DNA of 64,000 nucleotides from Scalesia atractyloides (GCA_947069175.1 CAMTDV010000003.1:82065978-82129977); one strand, 5' to 3'. Counted from the first letter of the stretch, positions 34,684-46,320 are shown. A program made the numbers and translations. Notes: a model not told the origin generated them from the letters alone.

Positions 34684-34712
34684 GATCAAGGCTCAATCAA
34701 ACGGAGCCGATC
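34684..34712 (-). repeat. Conserved GGCTC hairpin, TeD left LTR
   Basis: Plus-strand GATCAAGGCTCAATCAAACG plus GAGCCGATC, the reverse of the unit found four times in the TeA/TeB LTRs; single copy here. Confidence 0.85.
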
Positions 34713-35063
34713 TAATGAGGCACCTGATGCTCAACTCGTATCCCACGAGGAACTGATGGCCTTAAATGAATGATTGCACTGAAATGACAAAATGTAACCA
34801 CACATAGTCAGACCAATTAAAATACACATTTGTTCACATTATGATGTTAGCACGAGTGTTAAAATAAATAAATAAAACATATACGACACATGATATATCC
34901 CAAAATATGATTAAAAAAGGGAGTTTGTAAGGATTCACTCACAATGGGTGCGTTTTCTTGGATGATGGTGGGTGCGCACGAGTTGAGTAACTGATCGACA
35001 AATGAATACTAACCTAAAATAATAACGTGATAATTCGGTAAATTTAAACTAATTAATGTCTTG

Positions 35064-35065
<2 letters not shown>

Positions 35066-35151
<86 letters not shown>
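35066..35151. repeat. (TA)n microsatellite, TeD left LTR
   Basis: About 43 uninterrupted TA units; the right LTR has a shorter run at 45866-45935. Confidence 0.95.
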
Positions 35152-35156
<5 letters not shown>

Positions 35157-35335
35157 AGTTTATTTGTGGTGTTTTCATTTAGATTTTAAAACCTTTAACA
35201 TTATATTTTTTTAGTATTTTTAATTGGTTTATACTTAAAATAATAATGTATAATTGACATAAATAATTAAAATGGAATAAAAATAATATATAAAAAAATA
35301 TTTGTCAGCTCTGTCAGACCTGACCGGTTCGCGTG

Positions 35336-35340
35336 TGGGA
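35336..35340. other. Solo LTR target duplication, left TGGGA
   Basis: TGGGA here and at 37973-37977. The empty site is visible in the right LTR at 46126-46130 as GCGTGTGGGATAAGACGG. Confidence 0.96.
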
Positions 35341-35833
35341 TGTCACACCCGACCCGTAGCGGAATAAGAGCCGGGGCATAATTGGGTTATCACCAAAGCT
35401 CATGATGTTTACTAATATGTTTCATATTTATTAAATCCAAATTACATTTCAATGTTCCAAGTCAAATTCATACAATACAAGGAAAGGAAAAATTAACTAA
35501 AATAAATCCATAATCTAAACTGGTTTATTCTTCTAAGCCGCCCTATATGTTTCTTGCTTCAACTTGATCACCTGTATCATGTGTAAAAATGGGAAATTTA
35601 GGGTCAACAAAAGTTGGCGAGTGAACCTTGTTAAAAACATTTGTTATCAATTCATTATTGTAATTTATTTAGGAAAAATTGTGCAATAATCATATATGAA
35701 CAAATGTATGTAAACATAACGATCACAAACCACCTTGCTTAAACATGAAATAAGAATGACAATGTATATGTTGGCAACGTCCCGTTCACGCTCATAGGTA
35801 ATGGGAACGGACGGCCTATGCTAATGTATGTGA

Positions 35834-35862
35834 GATCAAGGCTCAATCAAACGGAGCCGATC
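35834..35862 (-). repeat. Conserved GGCTC hairpin, solo LTR
   Basis: Same bases as 34684-34712. Around it a local repeat (GTTCACGCTCATAGGTAATGG) occurs three times between 35785 and 35935. Confidence 0.85.
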
Positions 35863-36384
35863 TTATGTTGGCAACGCCTGGTTCACGCTCATAGGTAATG
35901 GGGAACAGCTCACGCTCATAGGTAATGGGGAGCGGCGGCCTATGAAATGTATGTACTGAAATGATAAAATTAATCTAAACTTCAACCACACAAACAATGG
36001 ATACACATTGAATACACATTTGATCAGAACATGATGGATGCACAAATGTTTAATTATAATAAATAAATAACGACACATGATACACCCCAAAATGTGATTA
36101 AAACGGGGAATTGGTAGAGATTCACTCACATTGGGTGCGTTTGTTTGAAGATGTTGAATGCGCACGAGTTTAGGGGATTGATCGACGAGAGATAACTAAC
36201 CAAATAAATAACGAAAAGGTACGGTAAGTATGTGGATTTTATTAACTATTTTAATAAGATTTTTGGGTATAATTTTGTGAGTTTAAGGCTACTTTCTAAC
36301 TTTGAAAACGTTATTTTTAAGTATTTTTAAGTATTTTTAATTGATTTTTAAATTAAATAAATAAATAAAAATAAATTAAAAAAT

Positions 36385-36412
36385 GTTGACTTTGACCGTT
36401 GACCGTTGACCG
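36385..36412 (+). promoter_or_regulatory. Four-fold W-box-like repeat, solo LTR
   Basis: TTGAC occurs four times in 28 bp (TTGACTTTGACCGTTGACC and one more), next to tRNA-like cassette 3 as in TeA/TeB. Confidence 0.5.
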
Positions 36413-36430
36413 GTTCGGTCGGTTATATTG

Positions 36431-36510
36431 TTGCACTGAGCGAGGTTCGAACCGGTGACCTCCCGTACGCGTGCACGCAGCTCTACCAACTGAGCTACGT
36501 GTCTAACCCG
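36431..36510 (-). repeat. tRNA-like cassette 3 (solo LTR)
   Basis: Minus strand CGGGTTAGACAC, then GTAGCTCAGTTGGTAGAGC and GGTCACCGGTTCGAACCTCG; closest to a real tRNA in this LTR. Confidence 0.77.
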
Positions 36511-36603
36511 AAATAATTCTGTTTTTAATTATACTTATACACTATTTAATTTAATCCGAAAATTATTTATTTTTAAAAAGATTTTAAACGTATCGGACCG
36601 GTG

Positions 36604-36680
36604 CTGACCACAGGTCTCGAACCCGGGACCTGTGGGTTAGCGTACACACAGTCCACCGCCAGACTGTGTGTCTCACCTGG
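36604..36680 (-). repeat. tRNA-like cassette 2 (solo LTR)
   Basis: Minus strand CCAGGTGAGACAC (altered leader), CACAGTCTGGCGGTGGACTG hairpin, then CCGGGTTCGAGACC. Confidence 0.66.
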
Positions 36681-36769
36681 TTATTAACTCGGTTTTTATT
36701 ATACTTAACATGGACTGTGAGTCAACTCGGTTCAGTTAAAAAAGCAAACTTTTATTTCGAGCGAGTAAA

Positions 36770-36846
36770 GCTGGGACAGGATTCGAACTCGCGTCGCAGG
36801 TGTTATGTGTGCACACAGTCCACCGCTGGACTGTGTGTCTAACCCG
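36770..36846 (-). repeat. tRNA-like cassette 1 (solo LTR)
   Basis: Minus strand CGGGTTAGACACACAGTCCA, GCGG loop, GACTGTGTGC, then GAGTTCGAATCC. Confidence 0.7.
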
Positions 36847-37708
36847 TTTATAAAACCGATTTTAATTAATCTTATGATACAATCCGACTTCGTCTTCTTC
36901 GTTAGATTTTACCCAGAAAAATAAGGTCCGACTGTTTGGTCTGGTTTATGCCTTATCTGGTTTTTAAACTTTATAAGTAACTTAAAGGTAACGAATGGAA
37001 AGGGTTTGGGGGAAAAAGATATACCGATCAGTGTTGTTCACAGAATTCCGGCAGAGTCCGTCGGTTCTGAAAGTGAACTCCGGCTGTCGACATCAATTAA
37101 CAAATTCTGTTCGATTATTACGAAGTTGAGATACTTAATTAAAGTTTAATAGGAGTTGGAAAGATCATACCAGCTCTCAGTGTGATTTCGGAAGTTTCAG
37201 AAAATTTCCGGCGAAGGTGGGGATTTCGACGAACATTGACTGGGATTGCTTCTGATGGTGGAGTTGTGTTAGTGACAGATTATTCGAATGATTGAAACAG
37301 AAAGGGTTGAAAGAATTACCGTGTGGATGTGAGTCTCGGTTTTCCGGCGGCTTACATTTTTTTTCCGGCGATTGAATTTTTGTCGAGAAAAGGTGCGATT
37401 TGTGAGCGAAAAGGTTTCCGGTGAATTGTGGGTGAATTTATAGGGTAGTATCGAGATGTATGGGGTCTGAATTCGGCCTCAATTCAAAGTCATCCGTTCT
37501 CCGGCGGTTACGACTGATGTCGCGGGTTCAGACGTCGGTTATAACCGTCGTTAGAGTTAATTCTTCGGTTATCTTGAACGGAAACGTAAATTATCGGCGA
37601 AGTCGTCGGGATTTCCGACGACTGCTATTTGGGCGCGTTTTTGACTGATTTGACTTCCGTGCCTTATTATTTGAATTAATTGATTCAATATGATATCAGA
37701 AAATCAAA

Positions 37709-37787
37709 GTGGCGGAGCGGTTGATGGTGTGAAGGTTAAGTCTTTGGGGGATTTCCGGCTAACCCGGGTTCGACTCCCGGCAGCCGG
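37709..37787 (+). repeat. tRNA-like cassette, antisense, class-II-like (solo LTR)
   Basis: GTGGCGGAGCGGTTGATGG (A-box-like of Ser/Leu tRNAs), a long middle, then CCGGGTTCGACTCCCGGCAG with a strong T arm (CCGGG/CCCGG). It lies about 190-260 bp from the LTR start and antisense to the LTR, the same place and orientation as in TeB. Confidence 0.76.
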
Positions 37788-37972
37788 TTTTCCTTTTTAA
37801 TTAATTTATTTTTATATTTTTACAATTATAATTTATATCTTCTAATTTGTTGATTAATTATGAATCGTTTAAAATTAAAATAAGCCATAAATGAACAACA
37901 AAAATTTAAAACTGATTGTTCGGTTATTAAACGAAGCGGGTTTCGAAAACCCGTTTTTCGACAAATGTTACA

Positions 37973-37977
37973 TGGGA
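37973..37977. other. Solo LTR target duplication, right TGGGA
   Basis: Matches 35336-35340. Confidence 0.96.
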
Positions 37978-37983
37978 TAAGAC

Positions 37984-38061
37984 GGCGTGTGCAGGATTCG
38001 AACTTGAGACCTCTCGGTTGCGTGCACGCAGCTCTTCCAACTGAGCTACGTGTCTAACCCG
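37984..38061 (-). repeat. tRNA-like cassette A (TeD left LTR)
   Basis: Minus strand GGGTTAGACAC, GTAGCTCAGTTGGAAGAGC, a GTGCACGCAACCGAGAGGTC middle, then AAGTTCGAATCC. Confidence 0.75.
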
Positions 38062-38164
38062 AAAGTATTTGTTTTTTAATTAATCTTATTGACTTGATAA
38101 GTTCAACCAGAAATGAATTTGTTTAAAAAGTGTTTTTTTTTAAATCAAATAACCGGTATACCCC

Positions 38165-38236
38165 CTAAGACTCGAACCCGCGCTTGTACACTGCCTTGCA
38201 CCCAGCCCAACCAGTTGGGCTGGGTGTCTAACCCCG
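38165..38236 (-). repeat. tRNA-like cassette B (TeD left LTR)
   Basis: Minus strand GGGTTAGACAC, hairpin CCCAGCCCAACTGGTTGGGC, then GCGGGTTCGAGTC. D-arm-like and T-arm-like blocks are present, but the stem sequence differs wholly from cassette A. Confidence 0.72.
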
Positions 38237-38895
38237 TTTAAGTTAAGGTTTTCATTAAACTTATAGACTACAAAGGTATCATCTTCTTCGTTAAAACAAG
38301 TCCAGCGCAAAGACCTGACTAAAACTAATTACAACGATGCTCATGTTGTTGTTCAACTTGAAAATCATAGCACAACTATTTACAAGAGAGAAAGTGTGAG
38401 ATTTACCGATTGAGCAACGAGCCTTGATTTCCGGCGACAAAACTGGGTTTTCCGACAAGATTAGCGAGTTGAACATAGAGGTTACGAGAAATGATTGGAA
38501 TTGTGAGCGAGCTTGAAATGATTGGAGGACGGTATTTATAGACAAATGAAATCTAGATTCAAGTTTCGATTTCGAGTACAACAATTACAAAATAAATTGA
38601 TTGTTAAAATTTCGGTTATAACCGATGTCAGTCATCAATATTACACGTTTTCGATCATACAAGAGGCGTTTTTCCCATGATTTCACGTTCTGGCTTTGAC
38701 AACAGATTGAGAGATGATGCAATTGATTTGCAGGTTTACTCTTAGATCTTCTATAAGAGTTATTGGTTTCGGATTAAGACACCAATGTGTGTGTAGAGTA
38801 GTGGTGTTTTGTGTGTGGGCATACATGAGAGACACGGATTCGACTCCGGTTGAACCCCTTTATTTTATTTTGCTTCAATTTATTCTACTTCATAT

Positions 38896-38896
<1 letters not shown>

Positions 38897-38950
<54 letters not shown>

Positions 38951-38988
38951 TGCAATATTTGTATTACTTATTATTATTATCGTTATTG

Positions 38989-39051
<63 letters not shown>
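38897..39051. repeat. (TA)n and (TTA)n microsatellites, TeD left LTR
   Basis: A TA run (38897-38948) followed by about 20 TTA/ATT units (38965-39051). Much shorter in the right LTR (47065-47135). The Tyr- and Ile-rich open frames over it are artefacts. Confidence 0.95.
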
Positions 39052-39054
<3 letters not shown>

Positions 39055-39196
39055 TTGTCACTACTATGTGTTATTATTAAATATGATTAATAAATAAAAA
39101 AATACTAACGCGAATAAATACGCGAGGAACATTTAAATGGATATCAGATTATAAACGAAGCGGGTTTTTAAAACTCATTTTTACATGAATGTTACA

Positions 39197-39211
39197 GTAT
39201 CCCCTACTTGT
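39197..39211 (-). other. TeD polypurine tract
   Basis: Minus strand ACAAGTAGGGGATAC directly before the LTR start, near-identical to the TeB tract. Confidence 0.85.
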
Positions 39212-42168
39212 AGAAATTTCGTCCCAAAATTTAAGTAATAACTGTAACTGGAAAAAGATACGGGTATTTTTCGCGCATTGAGTCTTCGCATTCCCAAGTA
39301 AACTCAGGTCCTCTTTTGACTCCCAACGCACCCTGACTATTGGAATACGACTTCGTCTCAAACGCTTTTCACCGAAATCCATAATTTCTACAGGTCTTTC
39401 AACAAACTGCATTGATTCATCCATTTAAATATTTTCTAAAGGAATATGGAGATCTTCGTCGGCGAGGCACTTTTTCAAGTTTGATACGTGAAATGTGGGA
39501 TGAATTCTGCTGAGTTCTTCCGGTAAGTCAAGCTTGTATGCTACAAGACCTACCAATCCAAGTATCTTGAATGGTCCCACATAGCGTGGTGCTAGCTTGC
39601 CCTTTTTATCAAACCGAACCACTCCCTTCCACGGTGATACTTTCAAAAGTACTTGATCACCAACACAAAACTCCAATGGCTTCCGCCGTTTGCCAGCGTA
39701 ACTCTTTTGACGGCTTCGAGCTGCTTGAAGATTATTTCGGATTTGAAGAATTTTGTCAGTCGTTTCTTGAATCAGTTCGGGTCCAGTGATTTGAGCTTCA
39801 CCAATTTCGTGCCAACATACAGGAGATCGGCACTTTCGGCCATATAAGGCTTCAAAAGGAGCCATACCGATGCTTGAATGATAACTATTGTTGTACGAGA
39901 ATTCGACTAATGGTAGGTGAGTATCCCAATTACCCTTGAAATCTATGACACATGTTCGCAACATGTCTTCAAGGGTTTGTATGGTACACTCAGATTGGCC
40001 ATCGGTTTGGGGGTGAAAGGCAGTGCTAAGATCTAGACGTGTACCCACATCGGATTGTACGGCTTGCCATGTTCGTGAAGTGAATCGGCCGTCTCGATCT
40101 AAAATGATACTTAAAGGTACCCCATGACGACTTACAATTTCATTGATATAGATACGAGCCAACTTCTCGTTCTTGAAATCTTCACGGATAGGAATGAAAT
40201 GAGCTGATTTGGTGAGACGGTCAATGATAACCCAAATGGTGTCATACCCACTGGAGGTGAGAGGTAACCCAGTAATAAAATCCATGGTAATATTTTCCCA
40301 CTTCCATACAGGTATTTCGGGTTGGACAAGAAGTCCTGAAGGTCTTTGATGCTCCGCTTTCATTTTGGAACATGTAAGGCACTTGGAAACAAATATAGCG
40401 ATATCTTTCTTCATGCTAGGCCACCAGTAGGAGTATCGTAGGTCTTGGTACATCTTATCAGCTCCTGGATGTATAGAGTATCGAGTTTTGTGTCCCTCAT
40501 TCATGAGAAAAACATGAAGATCATCACGATCAGGTACCCAAATACGATTTAAGTAATAGAGAATACCATCCGACCTGGATTCTAGTTTGGTTTCAGCTCC
40601 ACAAGACAGTTCATCTCGTACATCATTTTCCGTGACGGAAACATGTTGAGCTGCTTTAATTCGGTTTTGAAGATCGGTCACAATTTGGGAGCACAAAAGA
40701 CGGATTGAGTTTGCATACTCTTTTCAACTGAGGGCGTCAGCCACAACATTAGCCTTGCCAGGATGATATCGAATTTCACAATCATAGTCATTTAAAAGTT
40801 CGATCCATCGACATTGCCTCATGTTCAATTCCTTTTGATTGAAAATATGTTGAACACTCTTGTGGTCAGTGTAGATTTCACACTTGGTACCATAGAGGTA
40901 ATGTCTCCATATCTTAAGGGCGAACACGACTGCTCCAAGTTCTAGGTCGTGAGTGGTATAATTTTTCTCATGCACCTTGAGTTGCCTTGAGGCATAGGCT
41001 ATCACCTTTCCTCTTTGCATTAGAACGCAGCCTAACCCTTGCCCAGACGCGTCGCAATAAAACACAAAGTCTTCGCAACCATCAGGAAGTGTAAGGATAG
41101 GTGCATCACAAAGTTTTTGCTTCAAAGATTGAAATGCCTCCTCTTGCTTGGGCCCCCAAATAAAGGGTTTGCCCTTGTGAGTCAAGGTTGTGAGTGGAAC
41201 AGCGATACGAGAGAAATTTGCAATGAAACGCTGATAATAACAAGCCAGACCAAGAAATGACCTAACTTCAGTAGGAGTACATGGTGCTTTCCATTCTTGT
41301 ACTGCTTTGATTTTTGCCGGGTCCACATGAATCCCTTTGTCGTTAATGACATGACCAAGAAATTGCACTTCTTCTAACCAAAACTCACATTTCGAGAACT
41401 TGGCATAAAGCTTTTCAGTTCTCAAGAGTGTTAGAATGAGTCGAAGATGACGCTCATGATTGGATTTTGTCTTGGAGTAGATAAGAATATCATCAATGAA
41501 AACTATGACAAAACGATCGAGATAAGGTTTGCATACCCTATTCATCAAATCCATGAAAACAGCAGGGGCATTGGTCAACCCAAAACGCATAACCATAAAT
41601 TCATAGTGACCATAACGAGTTCAAAAAGCAGTCTTAGGAATATCTTCTTCACGCACTCTAAGTTGATGATAACCAAAACGAAGGTCGATCTTTGAAAAAC
41701 AGGTGGCTCCTTGAAGTTGATCTAAGAGATCATCAATACGAGATAATGGATATCGATTTTTATGATCATCTTGTTAAGCTCTCTATAATCGATACACATG
41801 TGAAAAGTTCCATCCTTCTTCTTTACGAAGAGAATAGGTGCACCCCAAGGTGATGAGCTAGGACGTATGAATCCCTTGTCAGTCAACTTTTGCAGTTGAC
41901 TAGCTAACTCTTGCATCTCATATGGGGCTAATCTATAGGGAGATTTTGCGATTGGTGTAGCACCAGGTACAAGATCGATTCGAAATTCGACTTCTTGCAC
42001 AGGAGGAAGTCCTGAAATGTCGTCGGGGAAAACTTGAGGAAATTCTTTAACGATGGGAATATCTTCGAGCTTCCTTTCCTTGCCTTCCTTCTTGACGATA
42101 TGAGCTAGAAACTCAATATAGTCTTTGCAAAGATATCTTCGAGCTTGGAGGAACGTCATCAATTTGAC
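39212..42168 (-). pseudogene. TeD RT-RNase H-integrase
   Basis: Minus strand. RT start with CIDYRELNK, then a 1-base loss near 41760; RT core with FIDDILIYSK; RNase H with YCDASGQGLG and TDHKSVQHIF; integrase zinc finger, MDFITGLPLTSSG, LDRDGRFTSRT, SECTIQTLEDML and the GPF region; chromodomain-like end with a 1-base loss near 39322. In-frame stops include TGA at 41621-41623 and 40724-40726, both where relatives have the Arg codon CGA, and TAA at 39425. The CGA-to-TGA changes fit deamination of methylated CpG. The integrase has ILDRD where TeB has ISDRD. Confidence 0.91.
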
Positions 42169-43919
42169 CCTTTAGAAGGAGTTTCTCCAAAGATACGCAG
42201 GGTTTGACCGTCTACAAGAGGAATTCGAATAAACTTCTCGTGGCAAACGACTTCGGCGTGATAATGACTAAGCCAGTCCATACCGATGATAATGTCGAAA
42301 CTACCCAAGTTCATAGGAATAAGATCAATAGAGAAATCACGGTCATTAAGAGTAAGGGTACAATCACGAACAATCGAGTCTAATGAAATAGGTTCGCCAT
42401 CAGCAACTTCCACCGTGAACGGTTCAGCGAGACTAATGCGAGGTAGATCAAGAATGGATTCAAATTCTAATGACACAAAACTTCTATCCGCGCCAGTATC
42501 AAACAGTATGGATGCATATCTACCATTAATAAGAAACGTACCATTGACCACATTATTATCAGCCCTAGCTTGATTGGCGTTGATGTTGAAAGCCCTTCCT
42601 CTAGCAGGTGGATTAGCTTGATTGGCTTGGTTCACCGGTTTGGTTTGAGCTTGGGCATTTATGATGTTCACCAGGCGTGGGCAAGTGTTATGAAAATGGG
42701 TTGGATCACCACAATTAAAACATGCCCTGACTGGTTGCATCATTGGGTAATTGGGTTGGTAGTAGGGTTGAGCCATGGGCTGAGCTGGTGGTAAGAGTAA
42801 GGGTTGTTGGTTTTGAGTTTGGCCCACCACTTAATTATTGGTTTGGGCTTGAGGCTGGTTGCGGTTTGGCTTCTGAAGGATACGGCAAGTTTGAATCGTG
42901 TGACCTGCACGGCCATAACTTGTGCAGTATTGTTAGGGGTTCTCAAGGGGATGATGGTACTGGCATCGGTTGCATTTTGGGTGTGGACCAGTGTATGGTT
43001 TCTTGAATGGGGCGGCTTGAGGGGCGGCTTGTGTGATTGGGGCAGCAGTGATAGGAGAATTGGTTTGGGTAACGGCAACATTTTTCCCATTACGCTTCCT
43101 TTTGCTAGATAATTTGGAAGACGAACCTGCTGGAGTTGGGTTTGGAGTTTCAGCAGGTGCCTTATCTTTCTTCTTCTCATCCTTAAAATCGTCATTTTGA
43201 ATGCAATTTTCCCTCAGTTCGGTAGCCAGTTCCATGGCAGCTTCGAGTGTTACAGGTGAAGTACTCAACACAGAATCTTGAATTTTCGAGGGAAGACCTT
43301 GAATGTAATGTTCGATTAGACGATAGAGAGGAGTGAACGGGTTAGGAACCATCTGATTCAACTCAAGAAACCTCTTGTTGTAAGTCGTGTGGTCTCCCTC
43401 CTTTTGTTTCAAAGCATAAAACTCATCTTCCAGATTCTTGATTTCGCTTCTTGGACAGAAGCTTCTCGTCATGATTTCCCTCAACTCATCCCAAGTCAAG
43501 GCCATAGCAGCTTCAGCACCTCGCTTACCCTTTTCTGTGTTCCACCAGGTGAGTGCTACTCCAAACAGCTGACCAGTAGCATAGCGCACCTTGCGATCAT
43601 CGGGACAATCACAATAGAGGAAAATGCTTTCCATCTCCTCAAACCAACGGATGAGAGTAGTAACACCTTCAGTCCCTTCATATTTTGGGGGATCGCAGGA
43701 TTTGAAATGCTTGTAAGTACATGTGTTGGTGTTGGGAGGAGGGTTGGCGACATTTTGCCCTTCTGGGTTGTTGGGAGTGATGGGATTCGTGGCAAGTGCT
43801 TGTTGAACTTGCACAACGATATCAAGAAGTACGGCAGCCATCTGTTGATCGATATGAGTGGCCATACGTTCGCTAGATCTTCCTGACCTTCTACCACCTC
43901 GAGAGTGTCTAGCAGACAT
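42159..43919 (-). pseudogene. TeD gag-protease
   Basis: Minus strand from ATG 43919. Gag (LTWWNTEKGKRG, YNKRFLELNQMVPN) is open for 328 codons, then TAA at 42933-42935 replaces a Cys codon of the Cys/His-rich region. A second stop lies just before 42830, after which the same frame carries CFNCGDPTHFHNTCP (CCHC), the protease motif DTGADRS and IIIGMDWLS. A 1-base loss near 42168 moves pol to another frame. Overall clearly a relative of TeA/TeB gag, with shared order of all domains. Confidence 0.92.
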
Positions 43920-44682
43920 CTACAGGAAATACGTAGCGAGATTATGAATTGAACGTTCTTAGGTGTCATGTGTCGTAAAAAAATGAAAACAACAATCAAA
44001 ATTAATAAAACAAGAAATTAACTACATCCATTGGATGTCTTGGGCTTGCTTAAGTTTGGGCCTCCCAATGTCTCCCATACTTCGGCCTTGGTAGTCACAT
44101 GGGCCCCCATGACTACTGGGCTTGGTAGAGTTCACATTGGTGTTTACCTGCTGGCATCACCCGAATGAAAATCGTAAAACATAATTGTAAGGTATAAGGT
44201 CAGAATGTGTCCAGGTATAGACACAATGACAACTCAAAGTGGGGTTAGTTCACACGACATTTGGTATGGCATGCTTTGGCCTAATAGGTCCTTCGTACTC
44301 TCATCGTTAGTCCCTAGGTAGGCAAACTGGTCCATTATTTTTGGATTTATACGAATGCCAAGCCTAGACAGGACGTTCCAACTACCGGTACTCGTACCCT
44401 TCCAGTTACTACATGTCGTCGTAGAACTCACTTTGATGCGATTAAAAAGAAAACATGAATTTCATTGCAAAATATTTGAGAATAAATCATGAAAATTGAG
44501 AAATCGTGATGTGTGTGCTTGCGTATGTATGATATGTTAACAACATATAAACTATAATGAACATCACATATTAGCATGTGTTAGTGAGAGTGCTTTCATG
44601 TATTTTTGTGTGAAAAAAATAAAAAAAATAAACATGAAACATATAAACATCATGGGTTTTGCATATAACACATATAAACTAA
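43920..44682 (-). other. TeD leader, truncated before the PBS
   Basis: Homologous to the TeA/TeB leader in reverse. It stops at GCATATAACACATATAAACTA, where TeA continues about 110 bp further to its PBS. The next bases belong to the minisatellite. ACTAATGG at the joint is shared by the repeat unit, so microhomology is likely. Confidence 0.82.
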
Positions 44683-45005
44683 TGGATGTTTAATCATAGC
44701 CCAAGGGCATACATCACTAATGGATGTTTGATCATAGCCACAAGGGCAATACATCACTAATGGATGTTTAATCATAGCCCCAAGGGCATACATCACTAAT
44801 GGATGTTTAATCATAGCCCCAAGGGCATGCATCACTAATGGATGTTTAATCATAGCCCCAAGGGCATACATCACTAATGGATGTTTAATCATAGCCCTAA
44901 GGGCATACATCACTAATGGATGTTTAATCATAGCCCCAAGGGCAATACATCACTAATGGATGTTTAATCATAGCCCCAATGGCATTCATCACTAATGGAT
45001 GTATG
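44676..45005. repeat. Minisatellite, second copy, inside TeD
   Basis: Eight to nine units of about 40 bp with CACTAATGGATGTTTAATCATAGCCCCAAGGGCATA. Same array type as outside TeD at 33945-34205. Confidence 0.92.
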
Positions 45006-45051
45006 AACATTCTTAAATCTTAACAAAAGAGTACCTTAATGGTTGATTAAT
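45006..45051. repeat. Second copy of the TeD left flank
   Basis: ATTCTTAAATCTTAACAAAAG through GGTTGATTAAT repeats 34210-34255 with two substitutions. It is flanking DNA that should not occur inside an element. Confidence 0.9.
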
Positions 45052-45482
45052 TGTCACACCCCGACTCACAGCGGAAATAAAAGTCGGGGCATAATTGGGT
45101 TATCACCAAAGCTCATGACATTTACTAATAAGTTTCATATTTATTAAATTGAAATTTTAAAACTTCAAATATTCAATCACAAGGAATCATACAAGCACAA
45201 GAAAAAAAATCAAAACATTGTTCAGAACATAATAGTTTTGTTTAATCTTCTAAGGCTCCTATGTGTTTCTCTCCTCAGCTTGTTCACCTGTATCATGCGT
45301 AAAACAAAATATTTTGCTCAACAAAAGTTGGCGAGTGAATCTATATAAAAACAATTTAATCAATTCTTATATTAGTTAATAAAATTCGTGCGTAAATCAT
45401 AATGAGCATATGCATATGTACAAACAATCACAAACCACACAATATCCAAAATGACCAATGACATGATGAATGATGAACTTGA

Positions 45483-45511
45483 GGTCAAGGCTCAATCAAA
45501 CGGAGCCGATC
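45483..45511 (-). repeat. Conserved GGCTC hairpin, TeD right LTR
   Basis: AAGGCTCAATCAAACGGAGC, single copy; stem preserved. Confidence 0.83.
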
Positions 45512-45862
45512 TAATGAGGCACCTAATGCTCAACTCGTATCTCACGAGGAACTGATGGGCCTTAAATGAATGATTGCACTGAAATGACAAAATGTAACCA
45601 CACATAGTCAGACCAATTAAAATACACATTTGTTCACATTATGATGTTAGCACGAGTGTTAAAATAAATAAATAAAACATGTACGACACATGATACATCC
45701 CAAAATATGATTAAAAAGGGAGTTTGTAAGGATTCACTCACAGTGGGTGCGTTTTCTTGGATGATGGTGGGTGCGCACGAGTTGAGTAGCTGATCGACAA
45801 ATGAATACTAACCTAAAATAATAACGTGATAATTCGGTAAATTTAAACTAATTAAGGTCTTG

Positions 45863-45865
<3 letters not shown>

Positions 45866-45935
<70 letters not shown>
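45866..45935. repeat. (TA)n microsatellite, TeD right LTR
   Basis: About 34 TA units at the site matching 35066-35151. Confidence 0.95.
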
Positions 45936-45937
<2 letters not shown>

Positions 45938-46134
45938 CCTATAATTTTAGTTTATTTGTGGTGTTTTTATTTAGATTTTAAAACCTTTAACATTGTATTT
46001 TTTAGAATTTTTGATTGGTTTATACTTAAAATAATAATGTATAATTGACATAAATAATTAAAATGGAATAAAACTAATATATATAAAATATTTGTCAGCT
46101 CTGTCAGACCTGACCGGTTCGCGTGTGGGATAAG

Positions 46135-46214
46135 ACGGCGTGTGCAGGATTCGAACTTGAGACCTCTCGGTTGCGTGCACGCAGCTCTTCCAACTGAGCT
46201 ACGTGTCGAACCCG
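46135..46214 (-). repeat. tRNA-like cassette A (TeD right LTR)
   Basis: Minus strand GGGTTCGACACGTAGCTCAG, TTGGAAGAGC, then AAGTTCGAATCC; one leader base changed relative to the left LTR. Confidence 0.74.
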
Positions 46215-46320
46215 AAAGTATTGTTTTTTAATTAATCTTATTGACTTGATAAGTTCAACCAGAAATGAATTTGTTTAAAAAGGGTTTTTTTTTAAAATCA
46301 AATAACTGGTATACCCCCCT

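Larger units (their letters stand above)
35341..37972 (-). repeat. Solo Tekay LTR inside the TeD left LTR
   Basis: 2632 bp, minus orientation TGTAACATTTGTCG to GGGTGTGACA, with a perfect TGGGA duplication. No internal sequence remains, so it arose by LTR-LTR recombination. It belongs to the TeA/TeB/TeD group but is a distinct subfamily. It holds three sense and one antisense tRNA-like cassettes and a four-fold TTGAC repeat. Confidence 0.95.
34256..39196 (-). repeat. TeD 3' LTR (left), interrupted by a solo LTR
   Basis: 2304 bp once the solo LTR and one TSD are removed. It has one GGCTC hairpin (34684-34712), a long (TA)n (35066-35151), two tRNA-like cassettes, and (TA)n plus (TTA)n microsatellites near 38900-39050. 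On minus it starts TGTAACATTCATG and ends GGGTGTGACA. Confidence 0.92.

Noticed and set aside
38714..39097. Open frame rich in Tyr and Ile
   Set aside because: Encoded by (TA)n and (TTA)n microsatellites within an LTR.
42743..43112. Plus-strand frames opposite TeD gag
   Set aside because: Shadows of the gag reading frame on the other strand.
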